Assembly: GCF_004124235.1 (NCBI RefSeq)
Contig: NZ_CP032487.1
Location: 434,001 to 498,000 of the forward strand
Source: Yersinia hibernica
GTDB lineage: Bacteria; Pseudomonadota; Gammaproteobacteria; Enterobacterales; Enterobacteriaceae
Direction: 5' to 3'
Length of the DNA stretch: 64,000 bases
This document shows, piece after piece, positions 22,487-32,922 of this stretch (positions are counted from its first letter, which is position 1; every line of letters starts with the position of its first letter). The notes under the pieces are model-generated. The model was not told the DNA's origin, did not search any database, and saw only the letters and a list, made by a program, of their open reading frames with translations. Both the position numbers and the translations under genes were made by a program.

Positions 22487-25030
22487 ATGTCACAAGATCC
22501 ATTCTTGGAACGAGAAGCAGAAAAATATGAGTCACCGATCCCTAGCCGGGAATTCATTTTGGCTCATCTCGCGAAGCGCGAAACACCTGCCAGTCGTGAA
22601 GAGCTGGCGAATGAACTTAATTTATCTGGTGAAGAACAGCTAGAGGCGCTGCGTCGCCGCCTGCGCGCCATGGAGCGTGATGGGCAATTGGTCTTCACCC
22701 GCCGTCAGTGCTACGCCTTGCCGGAGCGCCTGGACTTATTGCGCGGGACGGTTATTGGCCACCGTGATGGGTTTGGTTTTTTACGTGTTGAGGGCAGTAA
22801 AGACGATCTGTATCTCTCCGCGGAACAGATGAAAATGGCTATCCACGGTGATGTGGTACTGGCCCAAGCCATGGGGGCTGATCGCAAAGGCCGCCGTGAG
22901 GCGCGTATTGTGCGGGTATTAGTCCCGAAAACCAGCCAGATTGTAGGCCGCTATTTTACTGATGCGGGCACGGGGTTTGTAGTGCCGGATGATGGCCGCT
23001 TGAGTTTTGATATTCTGATCCCGCCTGATGCTATTAGCGGTGCTCGGATGGGCTATATGGTGGTGGTTGAGTTGACTCAGCGCCCCACTCGCCGGACTAA
23101 AGCGGTGGGTAAGATTGTTGAAGTGCTCGGTGAGAATATGGGCACCAGCATGGCGGTGGATATTGCACTGCGCACCCATGAAATCCCGCATACCTGGCCG
23201 CCACAAGTTGAAAAGCAAGTGGCTGATCTGAAAGAGCAAGTGCCAGAAGAGGCGAAAAAAGGCCGGGTTGATTTACGCAATCTGCCCTTGGTCACTATTG
23301 ATGGCGAAGATGCCCGCGACTTCGATGATGCGGTGTATTGTGAGAAAAAACGTGGCGGTGGCTGGCGTTTGTGGGTGGCGATTGCTGATGTTAGCTATTA
23401 TGTGCGCCCACGCACGGCGCTGGATGATGAAGCCCGCAGCCGTGGTAACTCCGTATACTTCCCATCACAAGTGGTCCCGATGCTGCCAGAGGTGCTGTCC
23501 AACGGCCTTTGTTCGCTGAATCCGCAGGTCGACCGCCTGTGTATGGTGTGTGAGATGACCATCTCGGCGCAGGGCAAATTGTCATCGTATAAGTTCTACG
23601 AAGCCGTGATGAGCTCCCATGCGCGCCTGACTTACACTAAAGTGTGGCGCATTATTGATGGCGAAGAATCATTACGTGAGCAATATAAACCGCTGGTGCC
23701 GCATCTGTTAGAGCTCCACGCGATGTACAAAGTGCTGGATCAAGCGCGTGCCGAGCGCGGTGGTATTGCGTTTGAAACCGAAGAGGCCAAGTTTATCTTT
23801 AACGCCGAACGGCGCATTGAACGCATTGAATCGACAGTGCGTAATGATGCGCATAAGTTAATTGAAGAATGCATGATTTTGGCGAATATCGCCGCCGCGC
23901 GCTTTGTGGAAAAACACAACGAACCGGCGCTGTTCCGTGTGCATGACCGCCCAAGTGATGACCATATCTCTGCACTGCGCAGTGTGCTCAGTGAATTGGG
24001 TCTGACACTCGGCGGTGGTTTGAAACCGGAACCCAAAGATTACGCGGTGTTGATGGATGAAGTTGCCGATCGTCCCGACCATGAAATGCTGCAAACGATG
24101 TTGCTGCGCTCAATGAAACAAGCGGTTTATGATCCGGAAAATCGTGGTCACTTTGGTTTGGCATTGGCATCTTATGGCCACTTCACTTCGCCAATCCGCC
24201 GTTACCCCGATTTGGCCATGCACCGGGCTATCAAGTACCAGTTGGCCAAAGAGCACGGTAATGTGAAAGAGCGCTGGACACCAACAGGTGGCTGGCACAG
24301 TGATTATGAAGACATGCTGCAATTGGGCGAACATTGCTCAATGACCGAACGTCGCGCTGATGAAGCCACCCGTAATGTGGCCGACTGGCTGAAGTGTGAC
24401 TTCATGCAGGATCAGGTGGGCAAAGTGTTTACCGGCATTATTGCCAGTGTCACCGGGTTTGGCTTCTTTGTGCGCTTGGATGATTTGTTCATTGATGGTC
24501 TGGTGCATGTCTCTAGCCTGGACAATGACTATTACCGCTATGACAATATCGGCCAGCGCTTAATTGGTGAGTCTTCAGGTCAGGTTTACCGCTTGGGCGA
24601 TACCGTGGAGATCCGTGTGGAAGCGGTGCATATGGACGAGCGCAAAATCGATTTTGCTCTGGTCTCCAGTACGCGTAAGCCGCGCGGTGAGGGTAAAACC
24701 GCCCGTGATAAAGCCAAGCAAGCTGATGGTCAGCGCACTATGCGCGATACCTCTAGCCGTGGTGGTCGTGGCAGCTCTTCGAACCCATCACGCCGTGATG
24801 GCGCGCCAGCGGGCAGTGGGCAGAAACGGCCGCGTCGTGCTAAAAAGCCGGCCAATTTTGAGCCGGATAGTGCCTTCCGCCCGGCCGATGCTGCCGCTAA
24901 GCTAGATGAGAAAGCGCAGGCCGAGAAAAAAGCCAAAGCTAAGGCGAAAAGAGCCTCGGCCAAAACCAAGAAAATTGCCGCCGCCACCAAGGCGAAGCGG
25001 GCCAAGAAAAAAACCAGCAGCGGCCAGTAA
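22487..25030 (+). CDS. rnr: Ribonuclease R
   Basis: Processive 3'-5' exoribonuclease that degrades structured RNA, including rRNA and trans-translated mRNA. The 847-residue protein has an N-terminal helix-turn-helix and cold-shock domains, the RNB catalytic domain with the aspartates Asp272, Asp278, Asp280 and Asp281 in [10 protein letters not shown], an S1 domain (about residues 645-725) and a very Lys/Arg/Ala-rich tail. It begins after a strong site, CGGAGGAACC. The tail is longer than in E. coli (813 residues in total there). Confidence 0.97.
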   Translation: MSQDPFLEREAEKYESPIPSREFILAHLAKRETPASREELANELNLSGEEQLEALRRRLRAMERDGQLVFTRRQCYALPERLDLLRGTVIGHRDGFGFLRVEGSKDDLYLSAEQMKMAIHGDVVLAQAMGADRKGRREARIVRVLVPKTSQIVGRYFTDAGTGFVVPDDGRLSFDILIPPDAISGARMGYMVVVELTQRPTRRTKAVGKIVEVLGENMGTSMAVDIALRTHEIPHTWPPQVEKQVADLKEQVPEEAKKGRVDLRNLPLVTIDGEDARDFDDAVYCEKKRGGGWRLWVAIADVSYYVRPRTALDDEARSRGNSVYFPSQVVPMLPEVLSNGLCSLNPQVDRLCMVCEMTISAQGKLSSYKFYEAVMSSHARLTYTKVWRIIDGEESLREQYKPLVPHLLELHAMYKVLDQARAERGGIAFETEEAKFIFNAERRIERIESTVRNDAHKLIEECMILANIAAARFVEKHNEPALFRVHDRPSDDHISALRSVLSELGLTLGGGLKPEPKDYAVLMDEVADRPDHEMLQTMLLRSMKQAVYDPENRGHFGLALASYGHFTSPIRRYPDLAMHRAIKYQLAKEHGNVKERWTPTGGWHSDYEDMLQLGEHCSMTERRADEATRNVADWLKCDFMQDQVGKVFTGIIASVTGFGFFVRLDDLFIDGLVHVSSLDNDYYRYDNIGQRLIGESSGQVYRLGDTVEIRVEAVHMDERKIDFALVSSTRKPRGEGKTARDKAKQADGQRTMRDTSSRGGRGSSSNPSRRDGAPAGSGQKRPRRAKKPANFEPDSAFRPADAAAKLDEKAQAEKKAKAKAKRASAKTKKIAAATKAKRAKKKTSSGQ

Positions 25031-25144
25031 TGGCCCACTGCATGATTTAACCACTGAATTGTCGGGCGGCTGTGGTCGCCCGCACTAAAATTTAAACATT
25101 GGTCAGCAAATTATGTTGCCTGCCAACACATGTAAAAGAGCCTC

Positions 25145-25888
25145 ATGAGCGAAATTATTTACGGCATTCATGCTGTTAAAGCCCTGTTAGACAATGATCC
25201 ACAACGTTTTCTGGAAGTTTTTATTCTGAAAGGTCGTGACGATCGTCGCCTACAGCCATTGATTGCCGAACTGGAAGCGGCTGGTTTGGTGATTCAGGTT
25301 GCCAATCGTCAGTGGTTGGATGCGCAGGTAGAGGGCGGTGTCCATCAGGGCATCGTGGCGCGAGTCCGTGAAGGGCGTCAGTATCAGGAAAATGATTTGC
25401 CGGCACTGTTGGAAAGTGTGGAAACTCCTTTCCTGCTGGTGCTGGATGGGGTCACAGACCCACATAATTTAGGGGCCTGTTTACGTAGCGCAGATGCTGC
25501 CGGTGTCCACGCGGTCATCGTGCCGCGGGATCGCTCGGCTCAGCTCAATGCCATCGCCAAGAAAGTCGCCAGTGGTGCTGCTGAAAATGTGCCACTGATT
25601 AAAGTGACTAATTTGGCGCGCACGCTGCGGGTGTTGCAAGAGCACAATGTCTGGATTGTCGGGACTGCCGGTGAAGCAGACCACACGCTGTATCAGAGTA
25701 AAATGACCGGCCCAATGGCATTGGTGATGGGGGCCGAGGGTGAGGGGATGCGCCGTTTGACCCGCGAACATTGTGATGAGCTGATCAGCATTCCGATGGC
25801 GGGGAGTGTTTCTTCACTCAATGTGTCGGTTGCTACCGGTGTGTGTTTGTTTGAAGCGGTGCGCCAGCGAGCACTGAAAACCCAATAA
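25145..25888 (+). CDS. rlmB: 23S rRNA 2'-O-methyltransferase RlmB (Gm2251)
   Basis: SPOUT-family enzyme that methylates the ribose of G2251 in the peptidyl-transferase region. The 247-residue protein has an N-terminal substrate-binding domain and the knotted C-terminal domain with motifs [21 protein letters not shown] and [12 protein letters not shown]. It follows rnr by 114 bp, as in E. coli, and is closed by a strong terminator. Confidence 0.97.
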   Translation: MSEIIYGIHAVKALLDNDPQRFLEVFILKGRDDRRLQPLIAELEAAGLVIQVANRQWLDAQVEGGVHQGIVARVREGRQYQENDLPALLESVETPFLLVLDGVTDPHNLGACLRSADAAGVHAVIVPRDRSAQLNAIAKKVASGAAENVPLIKVTNLARTLRVLQEHNVWIVGTAGEADHTLYQSKMTGPMALVMGAEGEGMRRLTREHCDELISIPMAGSVSSLNVSVATGVCLFEAVRQRALKTQ

Positions 25889-25915
25889 GTTGTTCGTTGT
25901 ATCAACAATTTTCTT

Positions 25916-25947
25916 AAAAAGCCAATATTTGCGGATATTGGCTTTTT
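25916..25947 (+). terminator. Terminator after rlmB
   Basis: Perfect 13-bp stem AAAAAGCCAATAT / ATATTGGCTTTTT around a 6-nt loop, ending in five T. The leading A run makes it potentially bidirectional. Confidence 0.92.
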
Positions 25948-26111
25948 GTTTTTTATTTTTAATCTTAAGGAATTCCAGGTTACTATCAGTGAGATAGAGT
26001 AGGTTAGTCTCTGTTTGTGATGAGTGCGTCAGCAAAAAAACCGGTCTGCACCATACTTAACCCTGATTTATGGATGCTGGTTTTGTAATGAGTACCGAAA
26101 TGGAGGAAGGT

Positions 26112-27743
26112 ATGGATTGGCAGACTCACTTGGTTTTCAATCAGCCAGAACCCTTATCGAACAGTAATTTATTTCTGTCTGATATGGCCTTACGGGAGGC
26201 TGTGATACGGGAACATGCTGGCTGGGATGGAGAAGATCTTGCTCGGTTCGGGCTACAACTCGGTTCACAAGAATCACTTGAATTAGGGCGACTGGCAAAC
26301 ACCAATCCGCCAGAATTATTGCGTTACAATGCGGCGGGGCAGCGGTTGGATCAGGTGCGATTTTATCCCGCCTGGTATGTGCTAATGCAAGAGTTGGTCA
26401 GCCACCGGGTGCATAATTTACCGTGGCAAGAAGATGCCCGAATGGGGTCTTTTGTCGCGCGCGCCGCGCGCTTTATCCTGCATGCTCAGGTCGAGGCCGG
26501 GACGTTATGCCCGATAACCATGACATTTGGCGCAATTCCACTGCTGCAACAAACCCTTCCCTCTCAATTCCACAGTTGGTTACCGCCACTGCTTTCAGAC
26601 CGTTATGATTCCCATCAAGTTGCCGGCGGCCAGAAACGCGGCTTATTGATTGGTATGGGCATGACGGAAAAACAGGGCGGTTCCGATGTGTTAAGCAACA
26701 GCACCAGAGCTGAACCACTGGATGTTCGCGGCCATGGCGAGGCTTATCGTCTGGTCGGACACAAATGGTTTTTTTCGGTGCCACAAAGTGACGCGCATCT
26801 GGTACTCGCCCAAACGGAGGGCGGATTATCCTGTTTCTTTTTGCCGAAAATATTGCCGGATGGCAGCTATAACGCTATTCGATTGGAGCGCTTGAAAGAG
26901 AAACTCGGCAACCGCTCCAATGCCAGCAGTGAGGTCGAATTTGATAATGCCACCGCCTGGTTATTGGGGGCGGAGGGCGAGGGGATTCGCCAAATTCTAA
27001 AAATGGGCGGATATACCCGATTTGACTGCGCGCTGGGTAGCCATGGGCTGATGAGACGCGCTTTCTCCGTCGCGCTGTATCATGCCTGTCAGCGGCAGGC
27101 CTTTGGTAAATCATTGGTTAACCAGCCTTTAATGCGGCAAGTTCTCAGCCGCATGGCACTGCGCTTAGAGGGGCATACCGCGCTATTGATGCGCTTAGCC
27201 AGTGCATGGGAAAAAACGGGCGAGGTTGATGAGCAGATATTCAGCCGGCTGCTGACCCCGGCGGCGAAATATCGAGTCTGCGGCCTGGGCAGCGGATTCG
27301 TAGCCGAGGCGATGGAGGTGCTGGGCGGAATCGGCTATTGCGAACAGAGTGAGTTGCCGCGCATTTATCGTGAAATGCCGGTCAACAGTATTTGGGAAGG
27401 CTCCGGCAATATTATGTGCCTGGATGTGTTGCGCACATTACGTAAGCTGCCCGCCGCGCTAGACATGCTACAACAAGAGTTTTACCCCGTACGTGGGCAA
27501 AATCGGTTATTTGACCGCGCATGGCGGCAACTGCAACAGCGGCTGAAAAACCCGAAGGAAGAACAAGGGCGGGCGCTAACCCAGCAACTGTTTGATTTAT
27601 GCTGCGCGGCGCAATTATTGCGTTTTGCTTCACCGCCATTAGTCGATGCCTGGTGCCGCATGACGCTAGACCATCGGGATCAATATATGTTGCCAGAAGC
27701 CGTTTGCGCGCGCTTGCTCGGCCGTGCCAGCGGAGAGCAATAA
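26112..27743 (+). CDS. aidB: AidB, acyl-CoA dehydrogenase-like adaptive response protein
   Basis: Flavoprotein of the acyl-CoA dehydrogenase superfamily, induced by alkylation stress in E. coli under Ada, where it binds DNA and protects it. The 543-residue protein carries the family segments GMGMTEKQGGSDV, GHKWFFSVPQSDAHLVLAQT, EAMEVLGGIGYCE and NSIWEGSGNIMCLD. The frame is open 14 codons further upstream, but MDWQTHLVFNQP aligns with E. coli MHWQTHTVFNQP and is preceded by GGAGGAAGG. I see no clear Ada box. It is followed on the opposite strand by bsmA, as in E. coli. Confidence 0.96.
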   Translation: MDWQTHLVFNQPEPLSNSNLFLSDMALREAVIREHAGWDGEDLARFGLQLGSQESLELGRLANTNPPELLRYNAAGQRLDQVRFYPAWYVLMQELVSHRVHNLPWQEDARMGSFVARAARFILHAQVEAGTLCPITMTFGAIPLLQQTLPSQFHSWLPPLLSDRYDSHQVAGGQKRGLLIGMGMTEKQGGSDVLSNSTRAEPLDVRGHGEAYRLVGHKWFFSVPQSDAHLVLAQTEGGLSCFFLPKILPDGSYNAIRLERLKEKLGNRSNASSEVEFDNATAWLLGAEGEGIRQILKMGGYTRFDCALGSHGLMRRAFSVALYHACQRQAFGKSLVNQPLMRQVLSRMALRLEGHTALLMRLASAWEKTGEVDEQIFSRLLTPAAKYRVCGLGSGFVAEAMEVLGGIGYCEQSELPRIYREMPVNSIWEGSGNIMCLDVLRTLRKLPAALDMLQQEFYPVRGQNRLFDRAWRQLQQRLKNPKEEQGRALTQQLFDLCCAAQLLRFASPPLVDAWCRMTLDHRDQYMLPEAVCARLLGRASGEQ

Positions 27744-27752
27744 ATCCCTTTT

Positions 27753-28061
27753 CTATTTATACAGCAGCGCATTGGCATACCAGATTCCGGGGTAAACACT
27801 GTCAGACATCATAATAATTAAGTAATAGGGCGCGCCGCTGGCATCAGCTTTGCGCTTGATTTCTGCCTCAATATCCATTGGGCTGCCAAATACCTGAGCC
27901 GAAATTGTGCCCACTTTTTGTAAGTTAAGGCTCTGTGCACGGGTAATTTCCTGGGCATAGGGCTGAGCCACTGGCGGCGGAACAGGAGTGACGTGAAAAG
28001 CGCTACAAGCCGAGAGCCCCAAGGTTATCAGTAGGAACAGCATGGCGCGTTTTATATTCAT
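27753..28061 (-). CDS. bsmA: BsmA (YjfO) lipoprotein, DUF1471 family
   Basis: 102-residue predicted lipoprotein: signal peptide with lipobox LSAC (Cys19), then a YhcN/DUF1471 domain ending in IWYANALLYK. In E. coli BsmA affects biofilm formation and peroxide tolerance. It lies convergent to aidB (9 bp) and divergent from yjfP, matching E. coli. It is one of three DUF1471 proteins here, with yjfY and yhcN. Confidence 0.9.
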   Translation of the reverse strand: MNIKRAMLFLLITLGLSACSAFHVTPVPPPVAQPYAQEITRAQSLNLQKVGTISAQVFGSPMDIEAEIKRKADASGAPYYLIIMMSDSVYPGIWYANALLYK

Positions 28062-28238
28062 GTTGGCCTCTTTGTCAGCAGGGCCGTTACTGCAAAGCCC
28101 AGTGAGGAAGGGTAATATCTTGGAAGAAATTGGTTTAAGACTTTATCTCTCCATTTTGGCACACTGCAGCAAGTTTTTAAGCATATAAATCATTTTTTCC
28201 GTCGTTATGCTCGGCCTGATAAATAAAGGATTCTCGCC

Positions 28239-28988
28239 ATGATTGAGATGTCGCTGGAAAATATTAATGGTATTGAGCTCATCCATGCGGCTCCCGCGGG
28301 TAAACGCGAGCAGCCGTTACCGACCATTTTCTTTTACCACGGCTACACCTCATCAAAAGAGGTTTATTCCTACTTTGCTTATGCTTTCGCCCAAGCCGGT
28401 TTTCGCACTATTGCACCGGATGCTGAGATGCATGGCGCGCGCTTTAATGGCGATGAAACTCAACGGTTGTCCCATTTCTGGGAGATCTTAAAAACAAATA
28501 TTGATGAGCTACCCGCACTTCGCCAGCATTATCAACAAGCTGGATTGATTGATGGCGAGCGCATTGGGGTTGCGGGCGCGTCGATGGGCGGGATGACCAC
28601 TCTGGGCGCTTTTGCCCGCTATCCATGGGTTAGGGTCGCGGCCAATTTTATGGGGTCAGGTTATTTTACTGCGCTGGCGCGCACTCTGTTCCCGCCATTG
28701 GAGGCCGGCCAACCAGTCAGTCCGGCAGAATTTGAGCGCCGTTTATCCCCTTTGGCTGATTACGAGCTTTCCCATCAGTTGGAAAAAATTGCCGACCGAC
28801 CCTTGTTGGTTTGGCATGGCGAGGCGGATGATGTGGTGCCGGCGGCACAAAGTGCGCGGTTGGTGCAGGAGCTGAGAGCCAGTGGGCGAGATAACCACCT
28901 GACATATCTTACCGAGGCGGGCATCGGTCATAAAATCACTCCCACGGCTTTAGCGGCGGGCAGTCACTTTTTCAGCCAATATCTATAA
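28239..28988 (+). CDS. yjfP: YjfP family alpha/beta-hydrolase (esterase)
   Basis: Cytoplasmic alpha/beta-hydrolase with carboxylesterase activity in the E. coli counterpart; physiological substrate unknown. The 249-residue protein has the oxyanion-hole segment FFYHGYTSSKE, the nucleophile elbow GASMGG (Ser near 117), the acid in WHGEADDVVP and the catalytic His in GIGHKI. It has the family's usual length and the E. coli position. Confidence 0.94.
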   Translation: MIEMSLENINGIELIHAAPAGKREQPLPTIFFYHGYTSSKEVYSYFAYAFAQAGFRTIAPDAEMHGARFNGDETQRLSHFWEILKTNIDELPALRQHYQQAGLIDGERIGVAGASMGGMTTLGAFARYPWVRVAANFMGSGYFTALARTLFPPLEAGQPVSPAEFERRLSPLADYELSHQLEKIADRPLLVWHGEADDVVPAAQSARLVQELRASGRDNHLTYLTEAGIGHKITPTALAAGSHFFSQYL

Positions 28989-29010
28989 AAAACCCCCGAC
29001 AAGCGGGGGG
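28987..29010 (-). terminator. Terminator for yjfY
   Basis: Read on the minus strand: stem CCCCCG / CGGGGG with a short loop, followed by six T. The T run on this strand shows it serves yjfY. It overlaps the end of convergent yjfP. Confidence 0.75.
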
Positions 29011-29072
29011 AATGGCTATCTGGGCTTTCTTTTTATCGGTGTTTCTCTGGTGTTGTATTTATCTATTGAATC

Positions 29073-29348
29073 TTAGCGATAGAGCACGGCATTAACATGT
29101 ATGGAGCTGTTGTCGCCCGGTTCATGCATGGCAATTATCTGATAAGAACTTGCACCGCGCTCATCGGCTAATTTGCTGATTTGCGCTGTGGCGTCATCAG
29201 GTGAAACCACATTGTGGCCCAGTGACAGCGCCCCGATACTGACGCGCTGTTGCTGCATAGCTTGCTGGGCGGTTATTTCATTGGCGGCGAACGCACTGCT
29301 TGATACGGCCAAGCCGAGTACGGCTGCGATGGCGAGTGTATGTTTCAT
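29073..29348 (-). CDS. yjfY: YjfY-like periplasmic DUF1471 protein
   Basis: 91-residue secreted protein: signal peptide cut after SSAFA, then the YhcN/DUF1471 domain. The end, MHEPGDNSSIHVNAVLYR, matches E. coli YjfY (MREPGSNGNMHASADIYR) better than YjfN. The start MKHTLAI follows TTGGAG at 6 nt; an upstream in-frame TTG is part of that ribosome binding site. The role is unknown; DUF1471 proteins are often stress-induced. Confidence 0.87.
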   Translation of the reverse strand: MKHTLAIAAVLGLAVSSSAFAANEITAQQAMQQQRVSIGALSLGHNVVSPDDATAQISKLADERGASSYQIIAMHEPGDNSSIHVNAVLYR

Positions 29349-29630
29349 AGGTGGCTCCAATATCTTATTTATATACTTTGAATAAGTTGTCTATCTGCTG
29401 CGCCGCTTGTTTGCGGTGGATGTAAATAATTCTAGTCGCTTTTAGACATTTAAAAATAGGTGATAATTGATTCACTTTGTCAAAAAAAATGAATGATATT
29501 TATGTGGAGTTAATGATTTTATTGAAAGATTTCGCAGACTAATGGTTTTACATCCATTGGTTACTTAATGAACAAAAAGTGCGATTTTAGTGCAGTAATA
29601 GTAAGAACAAGAATAAATCCCCGGCAGTCC

Positions 29631-29659
29631 TTGAGTTTCGAGCCGCCCGCAAGTATAGT
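29631..29659 (+). promoter_or_regulatory. Sigma-70 promoter of the rpsF operon
   Basis: TTGAGT and TATAGT with an ideal 17-bp spacer, about 100 bp before rpsF. The transcript would carry the leader hairpin at 29698-29732. Confidence 0.65.
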
Positions 29660-29697
29660 TACGCGTCATTTTTCAGCCGCACACAAATACGTTCCTT

Positions 29698-29732
29698 GCC
29701 TCCATGGGCCGCGGTTGACCCTATCAGGAGGC
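29698..29732 (+). promoter_or_regulatory. Probable S6:S18-binding leader of rpsF
   Basis: Outer stem GCCTCC / GGAGGC encloses an inner GGG/CCC stem whose loop contains CCG (GGGCCGCGGTTGACCC). The known rpsF leader motif shows CCG bases in a stem-loop that resembles the S6:S18 site of 16S rRNA and allows autogenous repression. It lies 27 bp before the rpsF start. The match is by eye. Confidence 0.6.
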
Positions 29733-29759
29733 TGAATAATCCGTAAGGAGCAATAATCG

Positions 29760-30152
29760 ATGCGTCATTACGAAATCGTTTTTATGGTCCATCCTGACCA
29801 AAGCGAACAGGTTCCGGGCATGATCGAGCGCTATAGTGCAACTATCACTAATGCTGCTGGTACGATCCACCGTCTGGAAGACTGGGGCCGCCGTCAACTG
29901 GCTTACCCGATCAACAAACTGCACAAAGCTCACTACGTTCTGCTGAACGTTGAAGCTCCGCAGGAAGCGATCGATGAGCTGGAAACAAACTTCCGCTTCA
30001 ACGACGCCGTTATCCGTAGCATGGTTATGCGCGTTAAACACGCGGTAACTGAAGCATCACCAATGGTTAAAGCGAAAGACGAACGCCGTGAGCGTCACGA
30101 CTTCGCGTCTGATGCCAATGATGATTCTGAAGCTGGGGATTCTGAAGAGTAA
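29760..30152 (+). CDS. rpsF: 30S ribosomal protein S6
   Basis: Component of the 30S platform that binds S18. The 130-residue protein begins [17 protein letters not shown] and ends in an acidic tail rich in Asp, Glu and Ser, the part extended by RimK glutamylation in E. coli. Ribosome binding site TAAGGAG. First gene of rpsF-priB-rpsR-rplI. Confidence 0.98.
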   Translation: MRHYEIVFMVHPDQSEQVPGMIERYSATITNAAGTIHRLEDWGRRQLAYPINKLHKAHYVLLNVEAPQEAIDELETNFRFNDAVIRSMVMRVKHAVTEASPMVKAKDERRERHDFASDANDDSEAGDSEE

Positions 30153-30157
30153 TTGCC

Positions 30158-30710
<553 letters not shown>

Positions 30711-30749
30711 TCGGCCACTGTCCATTAACGACTTTGAGAGGATAAGGTA

Positions 30750-31202
30750 ATGCAAGTTATTCTGCTTGATAAAGTAGCAAACCTGGGCAGCCTGGGTGAC
30801 CAAGTGAACGTTAAAGCGGGCTACGCTCGTAACTTCCTGGTTCCACAAGGTAAAGCTGTTCCGGCAACCAAGAAAAACGTAGAGTTCTTTGAAGCACGCC
30901 GCGCAGAATTGGAAGCCAAATTGGCTGGCGTTCTGGCTGCTGCTGAAGCTCGCGCAACCAAAATTAACGAACTGGTCAGTGTCACTATCGCTTCTAAAGC
31001 AGGCGATGAAGGCAAACTGTTCGGCTCTATCGGTACTCGCGACATCGCTGATGCAGTCACTGCAGCTGGCGTTGAAGTGGCCAAGAGCGAAGTTCGTCTG
31101 CCGAATGGCGTTCTGCGTACTACAGGTGATCATGAAGTTCACTTCCAAGTACACAGCGACGTGTTCGCGCAACTGAACGTGATCGTGGTTCCAGAAGCGT
31201 AA
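30750..31202 (+). CDS. rplI: 50S ribosomal protein L9
   Basis: 150-residue two-domain protein at the base of the L1 stalk. The N-terminal domain begins [13 protein letters not shown] and has the [13 protein letters not shown] motif, followed by a long connecting helix and a C-terminal domain. It closes the rpsF operon, before a strong terminator. Confidence 0.98.
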   Translation: MQVILLDKVANLGSLGDQVNVKAGYARNFLVPQGKAVPATKKNVEFFEARRAELEAKLAGVLAAAEARATKINELVSVTIASKAGDEGKLFGSIGTRDIADAVTAAGVEVAKSEVRLPNGVLRTTGDHEVHFQVHSDVFAQLNVIVVPEA

Positions 31203-31223
31203 GTTACGCGGCTGTTACCTGCT

Positions 31224-31250
31224 AAAACGCCAGCCTCGTGCTGGCGTTTT
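31224..31250 (+). terminator. Terminator of the rpsF operon
   Basis: Perfect 11-bp stem AAAACGCCAGC / GCTGGCGTTTT around the loop CTCGT. The flanking A and T runs make it suited to both strands; it also lies just beyond the end of the convergent gene at 31274. Confidence 0.9.
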
Positions 31251-31273
31251 GCTTTCTGGCACAGGAAAAAGCA

Positions 31274-31726
31274 TCAGAAAGTTGGGGCCGAGGGCAGAAT
31301 ATCAAATTTACATTGCTCCGCAGCAACCCCTGAACATTGATACATTTCAAAAAGAGGCGTTTGTTGATATTTCCAATGTGGTTTCCCACTGATGGATACA
31401 CGCCAAGTTTTATTGCCGTAATACATATCTAACTGCCAACCATCGGCTTGCAAGTTATAGATACATTTTTGAAATTTCCCCTGTTCGATGGCGTTACTCT
31501 CCAGACTTTCTTGATCGATACTGATAAGCGCTTCACTAAAATCTTTAATCGCTGTTTTGTTCTGCGGTATTGAGCCCTGCACAATACCTTGCCACTCCTC
31601 ACCGCCTGCGGTCTCGGCTGTGTAAAATAGCCCTACTTGCTTGATGGCATCCAGTGCGGGGCAATGATGGGCGAGTGCGGCAAAAGGGGGAAAGAATAGG
31701 AACAAAAAAGCTAATTTACATTTCAT
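31274..31726 (-). CDS. Secreted protein of unknown function
   Basis: 150-residue protein with a clear signal peptide (CKLAFLFLFFPPFAALA, cut before HHCPAL). The mature part has four cysteines (HHCPAL, QKCIYN, YQCSGV, EQCKFD), consistent with two disulfides in the periplasm. It is rich in aromatic residues. It resembles the small secreted DUF3757-type proteins in layout, but I cannot confirm that. The ATG follows AGGGAG; an in-frame GTG 6 bp earlier is too close to that site. It is absent between rplI and the oapA/ytfB gene in E. coli. Three 8-bp repeats lie just upstream. Confidence 0.82.
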   Translation of the reverse strand: MKCKLAFLFLFFPPFAALAHHCPALDAIKQVGLFYTAETAGGEEWQGIVQGSIPQNKTAIKDFSEALISIDQESLESNAIEQGKFQKCIYNLQADGWQLDMYYGNKTWRVSISGKPHWKYQQTPLFEMYQCSGVAAEQCKFDILPSAPTF

Positions 31727-31746
31727 AATCACTCCCTGATAAATGA

Positions 31747-31770
31747 GGTTATGGGGTTATGGGGTTATGG
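31747..31770. repeat. Three tandem copies of GGTTATGG
   Basis: Perfect 3 x 8 bp array 20 bp upstream of the start of the secreted orphan gene, hence within its probable leader or promoter. The number of units could change by slippage, but three is few. Confidence 0.85.
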
Positions 31771-31871
31771 ATGGTGTTAACCATCCACAAAACAACCTAA
31801 TTCGGAAGCGGCGGGGTAACAATATCAAAGAAGATCAGGCGGTAAACAGCAGCAGTTATGGAAGGCGGTGA

Positions 31872-32645
31872 TTAACGCTCGCGGCGATAACTGCCGTCGC
31901 TTTGCCGGGTAAACAGCACTTCGGTACTGTTAGTGGTTTCAATGGACAGAGCGGCGACCACTCCCTGTGCATCCAGCATGATTTTAACCTCTTGCCCAGC
32001 TTTGAGGTTGCTTAGCGGCTTATCATTACCCTCAACTTGTGCCATGGCAAAAACTTCATTCACGGGCAGATTATTATCGCGGAACAACTGCGCCAATGTT
32101 TTCCCTGACTGAATCTGATAGCTTTGCCAATTTCCCTGTCGCGGGGGCGTGACCTCTGGCGTTACTGAAGGTGCCACCGTTGGCGGTGGCGGAGCATCAA
32201 GATTACCCTGTAATTGGGCCTGTAGCGGCACGTCAGTGGACGATGCGCTGACTGGGAAGGTGTTGTTGGTATTATCACGGGAAACCGGCCACAACAATGC
32301 CAGCAGCAATACCGCGGTCGCAATAATGACCCAGCGCCGGTGGAAGTGAGGCAATGGCTCCATCCACTGAAAACTGTCCGGCAAGTGCCAGATTTTTAGC
32401 AGTAGCCCCTTAAGCCCTTTTTCCGGCGTAATTGTCGCGGCGGTTTCAGGGGGCATATTATTGTCACTCGCGGCGGTATCCTCAGCAGGATAAATGTGTT
32501 CAGACACACTCACTTCAGACATCAGATTTTGTTCATCCGCATTTTTAGCCTGTGGCATGACCCTTTGCCTAATCGTTAGCCAGGTGCGCAGTAGTGGCTG
32601 ATAAACTCGAGTGTTTTTCCTTCTCCTGGGCGCGATTCTGCCCAT
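31872..32645 (-). CDS. oapA: OapA/YtfB cell-envelope protein
   Basis: Inner-membrane protein with a large periplasmic part, the OapA family. E. coli YtfB binds septal peptidoglycan glycans and affects division when overproduced. The 257-residue protein has a cytoplasmic N-terminus with WMEPLPHFHRRW, one membrane helix at about 104-120, a Pro/Thr-rich linker, and the OapA LysM-like domain (about 170-257) with SYQIQSGKTLAQLFRDNNLP and LFTRQSDGSYRRER. The N-terminal 80 residues extend beyond E. coli YtfB. It diverges from fklB. Confidence 0.92.
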   Translation of the reverse strand: MGRIAPRRRKNTRVYQPLLRTWLTIRQRVMPQAKNADEQNLMSEVSVSEHIYPAEDTAASDNNMPPETAATITPEKGLKGLLLKIWHLPDSFQWMEPLPHFHRRWVIIATAVLLLALLWPVSRDNTNNTFPVSASSTDVPLQAQLQGNLDAPPPPTVAPSVTPEVTPPRQGNWQSYQIQSGKTLAQLFRDNNLPVNEVFAMAQVEGNDKPLSNLKAGQEVKIMLDAQGVVAALSIETTNSTEVLFTRQSDGSYRRER

Positions 32646-32704
32646 GGTGACCTCTCTTCAACGACGTAAAACAATAAAATGGCAATATACCCATAGGCTT
32701 CTAA

Positions 32705-32750
32705 GTATAACTCTTCTTACCTGAAGTTGGGCTGGGTGGCTAACTGACTG
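32705..32750. repeat. Possible remnant of an ERIC-like intergenic repeat
   Basis: The first 25 bases (GTATAACTCTTCTTACCTGA and on) match the repeat start at 40154 at 21 positions. The similarity fades after about 45 bp, so this is at most an eroded end. A hairpin with the stem AACGGGG / CCCCGTT and loop TATT lies a little further on, at 32781-32798, in the fklB upstream region. Confidence 0.4.
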
Positions 32751-32922
32751 ATGCCAAAAGACAGAATATTATGATACCTAAACGGGGTATTCCCCGTTAG
32801 CCTGCTGCCATTGTTTCTTTTTCTACAACAAAAGTCATCATTCGCGAAGCAAGATTTTACCGCGCTCCCCTGCTGCTGTTATGCTGGCGGCTTCGACATG
32901 ATAAGTGACTAAAGGAAAATCC

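Larger units (their letters stand above)
29349..29759. other. Intergenic region between yjfY and rpsF
   Basis: 411 bp without a gene. The left 280 bp are AT-rich with no clear signal other than a 5-bp inverted repeat (AATGG/CCATT, near 29542-29560). The right part holds the rpsF promoter and a structured leader, listed separately. Confidence 0.6.
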
